From assembly GCA_900317025.1 (NCBI GenBank), contig ONFG01000006.1, positions 1 to 53,529 of the forward strand: a stretch of DNA of 53,529 nt. Reading direction: 5' to 3'. Under the pieces are notes generated by a model, which was given only the letters and a program-made list of their open reading frames with translations, was not told the origin of the DNA and searched no databases. Below, piece after piece: positions 26,321 through 34,500 of this stretch. Source of the stretch: an uncultured Eubacteriales bacterium. Lineage in GTDB: Bacteria; Bacillota; Clostridia; Oscillospirales; Acutalibacteraceae. The stretch's first letter is position 1, and every line of letters starts with the position of its first letter. The position numbers and the translations under genes were made by a program.

Positions 26321-26797
26321 TCATTTCGTTTCGATCTCATCGGGACGAAGCATTCTCTCTGCACGATCCTTGAAAACAACGCCGTTGAGGTGGTCAATCT
26401 CGTGGCAGAAGGCTCTAGCTTTGAGCCCTTCGCCCTTGACGGTGAATTCTTCTCCGTTTCTGTTCTGCGCCTTTACGGTAACGAACATCGGACGCTCTAC
26501 AACGCCGTACTGATTCGGAAACGACAGGCATCCCTCGGCGCCGCTCTGCTTGCCGCTCTGGACTGTTATCTCGGGATTGATAAGCTCGAGCACGCCCTCG
26601 CCGTCGCCTACATCTACGATGCAGACTCTGCGAAGAATGCCAACCTGAGGAGCCGCAAGTCCTACGCCGTCGGCAACCTTGAGCGTTTCAGCCATATCGT
26701 CGAGAAGCGCTGCAAGCTTGGAATCGAATTTTTCAACAGGGCGGCAGACCTTTGTAAGGATCTTATCGCCGTCCTGAACGATATCTCTCAATGCCAT
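26321..26797 (-). CDS. def: Peptide deformylase
   Basis: A 158-residue metalloprotease that removes the N-formyl group from new proteins. All three motifs are present: GVGLAAPQVG, EGCLSFPN and HEIDHLNG, giving the Cys and two His metal ligands and the catalytic Glu. Its product step follows that of Fmt, encoded next. Confidence 0.97.
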   Translation of the reverse strand: MALRDIVQDGDKILTKVCRPVEKFDSKLAALLDDMAETLKVADGVGLAAPQVGILRRVCIVDVGDGEGVLELINPEITVQSGKQSGAEGCLSFPNQYGVVERPMFVTVKAQNRNGEEFTVKGEGLKARAFCHEIDHLNGVVFKDRAERMLRPDEIETK

Positions 26798-26811
26798 ACA
26801 TGATTTCTCCT

Positions 26812-29250
26812 TTACATTATATTATCGGGGTCGACGTCGGCGAAAACGGTCGTCTCGCTAAAGCGCCTGTCCGACGAAAAGCTCACGAGCACTTCGGAAA
26901 GCATCTGCCGGAAGCGGCGTGAGTTTTTGAATTTCAGAATTATTTTATAACGGTAGCGCCCGCTGATACGGTAGACGGAAGCAGGAGACGGTCCCAATAT
27001 GCGAACGGGCTGCTCGGAGTAATCCTCTCTGAGTGCCGTACAAAGGCGGCGTGAAAGCTCTTGAGCCGCTTCCCGGCACTTGTCTTCCCTTTCGCTCGTT
27101 ATGCCGAGCATACATATATCGGCAAACGGCGGGTAGAGCATGACGCGGCGAAGCTCGATCTCGGAGGCGTAAAAGCTCTCGTAATCCTGCGAAGCCGCAA
27201 GCGAGATCAGCGGGTTTTCCGGGGTGTACGTTTGTATCACGGCGATACCCGGGCGAGAACCTCTTCCCGACCTGCCCACGACCTGCGTCATAAGCGAGAA
27301 CGCACGCTCATAGCTGCGATAGTCGTCTCCGTACATCGTCTGATCGGCGGAAAGAACTCCGACAAGCGTTACGTTCGGAAAGTCAAGCCCCTTTGCGACC
27401 ATCTGCGTGCCGAGAAGAATGTCGTATTTCCCACTGCGAAAGTCGTTGAGCTTGATCTCGTGAGACTGCTTTGCAAGCGTGGAATCGGCGTCGAGGCGCA
27501 GAATCTTCGCCTTCGGGAACAGCTCACGGAGAGCTTCTTCAGCGCGCTGAGTACCGCTGCCGACGTATTTCAGCTCACGGCAGCCGCATTTCGGACACTC
27601 GTCCGTAAGCTTCATTGAAAATCCGCAGTAGTGGCACATAAGTCGGCCGTTGTCTGCGTGATATGTAAGCGAGATGCTGCAGCTCGGACAGGTGACCGCT
27701 TCGCTGCAGTTTTTGCAGGTAACGGCGGTGTTGTAGCCACGGCGGTTGATGAGTATTATCGATTGCTCGCCGTTTGAAAGGGTGTCTTCGAGCGAGCACA
27801 GCAGCGTTTCGCTGAAGCCTGAAGTGTTGCCGAGAAGCTTTTCTTCGTTCATGTCACTAACGATGACCTCGGGAAGCTTCGCTTCACCGTAGCGGTGCTT
27901 TAGTGTGCAGAGCGTATACACGCCGGTCTTTGCGAGGTAGTAGCTCTCTATAGAAGGCGTGGCGCTTGCGAGAACAAGTAGCGCGTTGTGAGCGGCGCAT
28001 CGGAGTTTTGCGGCGTCGCGCGCGTGGAATCGGGGCGTCTGCTCCGACTTGTAGGTATACTCCTGTTCCTCGTCCATGATTATCAGGCCGATATCCTCGA
28101 ACGGGGCAAATACGGCGCTTCGTGTGCCGACGGCGATCTTTGCCTTGCCGAAGCGCACACGCTTCCACTCGTCGAGCCTCTCGCCCATGGATAAGCCGCT
28201 GTGGAAAACGGCGACCTGCTGACCGAACCTCGCCTTGAATTCTGCGACGAGCTGAGGCGTAAGCGCGATCTCGGGAACCATTACGATGATACCCCTGCCG
28301 CTTTTGGCTGCCTGCTCCATAAGCTTCATGAAGACGGCGGTCTTGCCGGCGCCCGTCACGCCGTAGAGAAGCGACGCTTCGGCTTTTTCGCTGTTGTAAA
28401 GCGACAAAAGCGTATTGTACGCCGTTTCCTGCTCCGGGGTCAGGACTATCTCGGACGAGTCGTTTCCATAGACCGCTTCGGGCGTGCGGTAAACCTCACG
28501 CTTGAAGATCTCGCAGAAGCCTTTTTTTACAAGCCCGTCGATAACGCCCTTGCTCGCCCCCGTAAAGTAGCGAAGCTCCCTTTCGGAAACCTCGCCGATC
28601 TGCTTTAAAAGTTCGTACACCTCGCTCTGGCGGGGCGTGAGCTTTTCGTTTTGTTCACCGTGAAGAACTCGCAGCATCGTTTCCGAAGCGTCTCTGACGC
28701 GGCGCATCGCCTTCTCGGTCTTTTTGACAATGCCGTGCGACATAAGTTCGCAAAGCTCTTTCGTTTCGCAGTCAGTATCCAAAGCTTTAAACAGATTCTC
28801 CTGTGATATCTCCTTGCCGGTAGGCGGAAGAAGCGACAAAAGTTCCTCCTGTTTTGACGTCAGCGTTATGCCGGGGGCGGCCTTTGCAAGCGAATAGACC
28901 GAGGATATTCTATAGTTTATCCCGATCGGGAGCATCGCCCTCACTGCGTCGAAGCGCGTACAGTAGCAGCGCTTCGCGAGATGATCGGAAAGCACCGTCA
29001 TTTCTTTTGTTAGAAGAGGGTAATCGTCGGGCGCGGCGGCGAGGGATTTGAGCCTTGCGTCGGGTTTTTCCTCTTCAAAAAGCTCGGTTACAATGGCCTG
29101 ACGCTTTCTGTTGCCCTTACCGAAGGGAACAAGCACTCTCGAGCCAATCGTGACCCTGCTTTGGAGATATTCCGGAACAAGATAATCAAACGGCTTATCG
29201 AAGCTGTAAAGCGTTTTATCGACAGCCGTTCTTGCGATCAGCTCGCTCAT
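26812..29250 (-). CDS. priA: Primosomal replication-restart helicase
   Basis: An 812-residue superfamily-2 helicase that reloads the replisome at collapsed forks. It shows an N-terminal 3'-DNA-binding domain, Walker A GVTGAGKTAVF, ARFGQQVAVFHSGLS, GTRSAVFAPF, and cysteine pairs for two zinc ions (CKNCSEAVTCPSC, then CHYC and CPKCGC), with VGRSGRG late in the helicase. The DEAD-box-like motif II reads DEEQEYTYK where DEEH is usual. Its start overlaps the rpoZ stop by one base. The coaBC gene usually found just upstream is missing. Confidence 0.97.
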   Translation of the reverse strand: MSELIARTAVDKTLYSFDKPFDYLVPEYLQSRVTIGSRVLVPFGKGNRKRQAIVTELFEEEKPDARLKSLAAAPDDYPLLTKEMTVLSDHLAKRCYCTRFDAVRAMLPIGINYRISSVYSLAKAAPGITLTSKQEELLSLLPPTGKEISQENLFKALDTDCETKELCELMSHGIVKKTEKAMRRVRDASETMLRVLHGEQNEKLTPRQSEVYELLKQIGEVSERELRYFTGASKGVIDGLVKKGFCEIFKREVYRTPEAVYGNDSSEIVLTPEQETAYNTLLSLYNSEKAEASLLYGVTGAGKTAVFMKLMEQAAKSGRGIIVMVPEIALTPQLVAEFKARFGQQVAVFHSGLSMGERLDEWKRVRFGKAKIAVGTRSAVFAPFEDIGLIIMDEEQEYTYKSEQTPRFHARDAAKLRCAAHNALLVLASATPSIESYYLAKTGVYTLCTLKHRYGEAKLPEVIVSDMNEEKLLGNTSGFSETLLCSLEDTLSNGEQSIILINRRGYNTAVTCKNCSEAVTCPSCSISLTYHADNGRLMCHYCGFSMKLTDECPKCGCRELKYVGSGTQRAEEALRELFPKAKILRLDADSTLAKQSHEIKLNDFRSGKYDILLGTQMVAKGLDFPNVTLVGVLSADQTMYGDDYRSYERAFSLMTQVVGRSGRGSRPGIAVIQTYTPENPLISLAASQDYESFYASEIELRRVMLYPPFADICMLGITSEREDKCREAAQELSRRLCTALREDYSEQPVRILGPSPASVYRISGRYRYKIILKFKNSRRFRQMLSEVLVSFSSDRRFSETTVFADVDPDNIM

Positions 29251-29456
29251 CAGTTATGGATGCTCTCTTCTTCGATGATATCGAACTTATGCGCCTTAAA
29301 CTCGTCGATAGCGAGAAGCACGGGCTTTTCGTCGCAAACCTCTCCGCGCTCGTTGTAGTCATCCGTGATCTCTCTTGCACGCTTTGCAACGGCAATCACG
29401 AGTGAATAGCGGCTTTGTCTGCCCTCGAGCATATCGTCGATTGATGGTTTGTACAT
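29250..29456 (-). CDS. rpoZ: RNA polymerase omega subunit
   Basis: A 68-residue omega subunit, which helps assemble RNA polymerase. It begins MYKPSIDDMLEGRQSRYSLV and contains AVAKRAREI, the conserved core. The GGAGG before ATG is well placed. It lies between gmk and priA, as in many Firmicutes. Confidence 0.93.
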   Translation of the reverse strand: MYKPSIDDMLEGRQSRYSLVIAVAKRAREITDDYNERGEVCDEKPVLLAIDEFKAHKFDIIEEESIHN

Positions 29457-29506
29457 GATGAATTCCTCCTAAATATTAATTGCTGTTTTGTTTTAACGAG
29501 AGGGGA

Positions 29507-30082
29507 TCACTCCTCGTCGTCCTCGATGCCGCGTCGCGACTCGATAATCTCGAGGATCCTGTTCGCCGCACCCTCGACCGTATCGTTTACTACGTAATAG
29601 TCGAACATATTGATGCAGCCAAGCTCGTTGGCTGCCGTTTCGAGCCGGCGCATTACCGATTCATCGGTCTCGGTGCCTCTTCCTTTGAGACGCTTTTCAA
29701 GCTCCTCAAAGCTCGGCGGCAGGATGAATATGCCCTTTGCACCGGGCATATTCTCAAGCACCTGCATAGCGCCTTGGACCTCGATCTCGAGAATAACGTC
29801 AAAGCCCTCTTCCGCCTTATCGATTACAGGCTGCTTCGGCGTACCGTAAAAGTTGCCGACATACTCGGCGTGCTCCAGAAAGCCGCCGTTTTCGATGATC
29901 TCCTGAAACCGGTCGTATGTAATGAAGTAGTAGTTCACTCCGTCGACCTCACCCTCGCGGGGTTGCCTTGTTGTTGCGGAAATGCTGAGTGAAAGGTTTT
30001 TGTCAAGCTCAAAAAGGCGCTTGATCACCGTACCCTTGCCAACGCCGGACGGACCGGCTACAACGTATATTTTACCGCTCAT
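29507..30082 (-). CDS. gmk: Guanylate kinase
   Basis: A 191-residue enzyme converting GMP to GDP with ATP. It has the P-loop GPSGVGKGTV, the GMP-binding stretch SATTRQPREGEVDGVNYYF, EHAEYVGNFYGTP and ILEIEVQGA. Its start overlaps the remA stop by 11 nt. Confidence 0.97.
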   Translation of the reverse strand: MSGKIYVVAGPSGVGKGTVIKRLFELDKNLSLSISATTRQPREGEVDGVNYYFITYDRFQEIIENGGFLEHAEYVGNFYGTPKQPVIDKAEEGFDVILEIEVQGAMQVLENMPGAKGIFILPPSFEELEKRLKGRGTETDESVMRRLETAANELGCINMFDYYVVNDTVEGAANRILEIIESRRGIEDDEE

Positions 30083-30323
30083 TTTCTTCCTCCTCTGAAA
30101 TTCGTGAATTTATCGTTTCGGCGCCGATAGCGCAGATTATGATCTGCCCACAGTCGGTAAAGATGACCGAGCGGCTCTTTCTGCCGTAGCAGGCATCGAT
30201 GAGCCTGCCCTTGTCGCGCGCGTCCTGCACCATACGCTTGATAGGCGCGGAGTCGGGACTTACAACGGCGACTATCCTGTCACACGCCGCGAGATTTCCG
30301 AAACCAATGTTGATAAGCTTCAT
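30072..30323 (-). CDS. remA: RemA-family (DUF370) regulator
   Basis: An 83-residue protein of the RemA family. It begins MKLINIGFGNLAACDRIVAV and contains DARDKGRLIDACYGRKSRSV, diagnostic for DUF370. In Bacillus subtilis RemA is a ring-forming DNA-binding activator of biofilm matrix and osmoprotection genes; the targets here are unknown. Conserved neighbours yicC and gmk support the call. Confidence 0.94.
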   Translation of the reverse strand: MKLINIGFGNLAACDRIVAVVSPDSAPIKRMVQDARDKGRLIDACYGRKSRSVIFTDCGQIIICAIGAETINSRISEEEENER

Positions 30324-30332
30324 ACGTTCTCC

Positions 30333-31229
30333 TCATTCAATGTTCTGGATCTGCTCTCTGATCTTTTCAAGCTCGGCTTTGATGTCGACCACCTTGTGAG
30401 CGAGCGTGGCGTCGGTTATCTTCGAGCCGATCGTGTTAGCCTCACGATTCATCTCCTGGACGATAAAATCAAGTTTTCTTCCAACTGCGCCGCCATTGGA
30501 CAGCACGTCGTTCATTTGCGTGAAGTGACTTCTCAGGCGGACAGTCTCTTCGTCCACGGCGATCTTATCGGCGAAGATCGCAGCCTCTGTGGCGATGCGC
30601 TGCTCGTCAACAGATGCCGATTCAAGCAACTCCTTCATACGCTCTGTGAGTCTGCTTTTGTACTCGAGAACAATCTGAGGAGCGCGCTGTTCGATCTCAC
30701 CAACGATCGAAAGGATCGTTTCGGCGCGGCTTAAGACGTCGGCCTTCATTCGTTCGCCCTCGGCCTCGCGCATCGCGATGAAGTCGCCGAGCGCCGATTC
30801 GACAGCCGGCATGACCTCAGCAAGGATCGTCTCTTCATCCTCGGGCTTTTTTCTGACGGTTATAACGTCGGGGTACCTCGCAAGCAAAGACGCCGTGACG
30901 TCGTTTGTAACGCCCGGACATTCCGCCGAAAGCCTTGCAAGCGCGTCGGCATAGGCTTTCGCCAGAGGCACGTTTACGCCGACCTCGGACTCCGCATTTT
31001 CGGAGCTGCCGACGGAAATGAACACGTCGACCTTTCCTCTGCCCAGCCTTGACGAGATAAACTTTCTTACGGGATCCTCGATGAAGCTGAAGTCTCGCGT
31101 CACCCTCATTCCGACCTCGAGAAAACGGTGATTAACCGATTTTATTTCGACCACGATGTTTCGTGTATCTCCCGTCTGCGATTCTGCCGTCATTTCGCAG
31201 CGGCCGTAGCCGGTCATACTTCTGACCAT
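30333..31229 (-). CDS. yicC: YicC-family endoribonuclease
   Basis: A 298-residue YicC/YloC protein. The N terminus MVRSMTGYGRCE and the C terminus, with EETVRLRSHFTQMND, GRKLDFIVQEMNREANTIGSK and the final IKAELEKIREQIQNIE, are family hallmarks. YicC in Escherichia coli is an endoribonuclease acting on a small RNA. It is the first gene of the housekeeping run, after the promoter at 31341-31369. Confidence 0.95.
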   Translation of the reverse strand: MVRSMTGYGRCEMTAESQTGDTRNIVVEIKSVNHRFLEVGMRVTRDFSFIEDPVRKFISSRLGRGKVDVFISVGSSENAESEVGVNVPLAKAYADALARLSAECPGVTNDVTASLLARYPDVITVRKKPEDEETILAEVMPAVESALGDFIAMREAEGERMKADVLSRAETILSIVGEIEQRAPQIVLEYKSRLTERMKELLESASVDEQRIATEAAIFADKIAVDEETVRLRSHFTQMNDVLSNGGAVGRKLDFIVQEMNREANTIGSKITDATLAHKVVDIKAELEKIREQIQNIE

Positions 31230-31340
31230 TTTTGATCTCTCCCTTCCGGATAATACGTATATTCAGAGCTTATTTATCGCCTGATATTTACTGCAAAACG
31301 TTTTTTACCGTATTTTGACATACTATAACTCTATCATTAT

Positions 31341-31369
31341 ATTATATCAGAGTAATGAGAAAATTGCAA
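31341..31369 (-). promoter_or_regulatory. Sigma-A promoter of the yicC-remA-gmk operon
   Basis: Minus-strand TTGCAA (31364-31369), 17 bp, TATAAT (31341-31346) with a TG extension. Confidence 0.85.
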
Positions 31370-31450
31370 GTAATTCGTAAGGTTTAACTATTTTGTAACA
31401 CCGAACGGGTGTTTTGCCGAATAAAGTTCATTTTGCCGGGAACAAAGGCA

Positions 31451-31484
31451 AAAAAACCGGAACGCCGAGGGTCGACGTTCCGGT
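31451..31484 (-). terminator. Terminator of the starch-binding protein gene
   Basis: A 9-bp stem (31456-31464 with 31476-31484, arms ACCGGAACG and CGTTCCGGT) is followed on the minus strand by TTTTTT. Confidence 0.9.
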
Positions 31485-31501
31485 CTTGTTATTATATTGG
31501 C

Positions 31502-34500
31502 TCATTCGCCGTCTTTTGGAGCAATTGACGGAAGGCAGACGTCATTGATGAATTCGGCGTGATTATCGCTGAGTATCCATTCAAGATTGGGGTCTGCGTT
31601 TTCGGCAGCCGTATCATAAAGGATAGCCGCGTAAGCGATGATCGCCGAATTCGATCCGGGGATCACTACTGTCTCGTTATCCACCTCTGCAGTTATGCCG
31701 TTGTAGTATTCTGCTCTCATCGGGAGCGTGAACTGGATCCTGTTCTTGTTGGTGAGATTGATCTGATCGTCGCTCGGCGTTCCTTCAACAACTTCGTAGG
31801 TGTACGTTATTATCGTTTTGCCAAACTCGGTCTCTTCCTCGGCGCCGTTTACCTTCACCTTGATAGTGACGGCAGTCTTGCCCTTGGGCGTGTCTGTCTT
31901 GGTAAACTCATCCGAATGGATATAATCGTTCACCATATCCTTGACGGTCTTGCCGTTTTCTACGGACGAGAAGGTATCCAAGCCGAGAGAAGCAAGCATC
32001 TCCGGCGTCCACTTGATCGCGGTGCCCTCTTCCGTTCTTGTGGGAAGCTGAACGTAGATCGATGACACCTTTGTGATCTTATCGTCGCTGTCTATCTGCT
32101 TGCCCTCGCCGTCGATGTTATTGAAGATATTGACATTGGTAACAAGGCGTACCCAGTCGTCACCGTTGCCGTCGACGTATGTGCCGACGTCGTTGGATGT
32201 AACAGAGACACCGACGCTGCCGGGATCGGCGCTTTCTGTGCGGTAGCCGGCGATGAGACGCAGATCAGAGGTCACACGGTAGCCGTATGTCCTGTCGGAG
32301 GTGATCTTCGAGCCGTCGTCTGCGTTGTACCAACCATCAAAAACCTTGCCGTCTACCTTCTCGGGCGCCGTTACGGCATCATTCAGACCGACGTAGGATT
32401 TTATGCCGTACGCAGTGAGGAAATCGGAATTTGTATTCGCGCTCGAATTCTCTACAGAAGTATCTTTTCCGCCGAGGCGCTGGTTATAGAAGGTCTCGAC
32501 GACCTTGATTTCCGCCGAGCTACTTTGAGCAAAGGATATGCCGTCTCCGTTGGTCTCCCACGAATAATCGCCTTCAAGCTCCGTTTTAGGCTTTGAAAGC
32601 TCTACGCTGTACTTCTTGGGCGCGTTGTAGCCCCAAACAGTAACGTACGCTACTTCCGTAAGGTCGACATTTTGTTCGGCTGGGTTGTAGGTCTTGGTCT
32701 GACCGTTCACCGTCGTGTAGGATACCCACGCTTCGGTATTTTCTGTCATTGGTTTACCGTAGCAGTCAAGGTGATTTTCAAGCTTGCTAAGTTCGTTTTT
32801 ATAAGATTCGCCGTAAGTCTTGAACTTGCTCATATCGTACGGCGTTTCTTCTGCGGTCGTTTCTTCCGTGCCGGATCCTTCCGGCTGTTCGATACCGGAG
32901 CTTCCCTCGGTCGTATCATCGTAGTCATGATAGTTTTTAAGATTCTTGATGCCGTTGACCGCGTCGCTCTGCGTTGCCCAGAAGTAATAGTCGTCAATGT
33001 CGTTTCCAATAGTCGAGATAACGGGATTATCGCTTATATTTGAAGGAGTACCGAGCGCATTTACGATCGCATTGTAAATCGACGCGGTATTGTCGACCTT
33101 TGCGCTCGCCATGATCGGAACTACCGTCTCGCTTTGGCTGATCGTTTCGGGAGCCGACGTCGACGAGACTTCTCTGTCGTAATACTTGAAATTCACCTTC
33201 AGCATCGAGGTGGAGAGGTCGGAATAGAACGGGAGCCTGACGATGCTGGGCTCGGTATTATTGCCAAAAATATCGCTTACCTTGTACGTAAACGAGATCT
33301 TGTTGCCACTGTTCCGGTCAACCTCTGCAAATCCGGTATTTCCATCGGAATCGGCAGCGGTTCTGTAAACCTTGTTAAAGCTGGTGTCGTCGTTTGCGGG
33401 GGTGGTGCTGAGATTTATAACGACCTCGTCGGTAATTTCGTTAAGGTACTGCGGCTCGATCATCACAGAACCGTTCATTTTCTGAAAGTCACTGTAGCGG
33501 ACGACGGAACCGTCGGCGGATCTGACGATAACGGAGTCGATATACGGCGTACCTGTTCCATTTCCGGGAACGGTTGTAAGCCCCGTACTGTTTTCATACA
33601 GATCGGAGTAAAGCTCATGAGTAACGATAAGCGTTCTCGTCGGCTGCGGCTGTACCTCTTCATAAACCGCAACGAGATTTGCAAAGGCGTCCATCTGGCG
33701 CTGGCCGTTGATATCTTCGGTGATGATATTGATCAGGTCGCTGCCCGTTTCGAGATACCAACCCACAAAGCGGTAGGTCACATCAGACGCGCCGGTAAGG
33801 CTTGTGCCGATAGACGTACCGTCGGCTTTGAACCTGAAGCTGTCTGATTCGTCCTCGTAAACGGTCGTTTTGGTCTTGCCAAAGTAGCTCATGCCGTAGG
33901 CGTCAAGCGTCGTATTTGTAAAGCAAGCCCTGGCCTTGGTGAGGGTACCGACATTTGTCTTCTCGTTAGTTGAAGCGTCGGTCGTATACTCGTCCAATTT
34001 GTAATCGTAACCGTCGGCGCTCTCCGGGTTTTCCGTGCGTATCATGATCTTCGTTTCGCCGGTTATTACGTTGTTGGGCTTGGAATAGTACCATCGGCCG
34101 TCGCAGCGGTAGCCGGGGTTATTGTCGGTGATCGTTTCGTTTCCGTTTTTCGCTCCTGCGGAGAAGATATTTGATTCATATGTTATTACAACGGGCATTC
34201 CCGCGCAGGCTTGGTAGATTTTCTCATAGTCTTCCCATGTTGAAAGGGAGTTGCCCTCGCCGGTTATTGCAGCATCGCCGTAATTGAGGAAGTTGTCTCT
34301 TGTATACGCGGATTCATCCGTTTCATACGTCTTTGCGAGCGTGTCTGGGTTTTTAAGTCCCGTTAAGAAAGCGGACGGAGGAAGCGCGCCTATCACATTG
34401 TAAGAATTCCCACTCTTTTTATAGACGTACCATCTTGTGGCAAACTGACCGACGTACTCATTGCTGGTCTTCCCGTCTTCTTTCAAGCGGCTGCTTCTGT

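Noticed and set aside
31502-31600. A sorting signal at the C terminus of the starch-binding protein
   Set aside because: The protein ends in APKDGE with no LPXTG-like motif, hydrophobic helix or basic tail.
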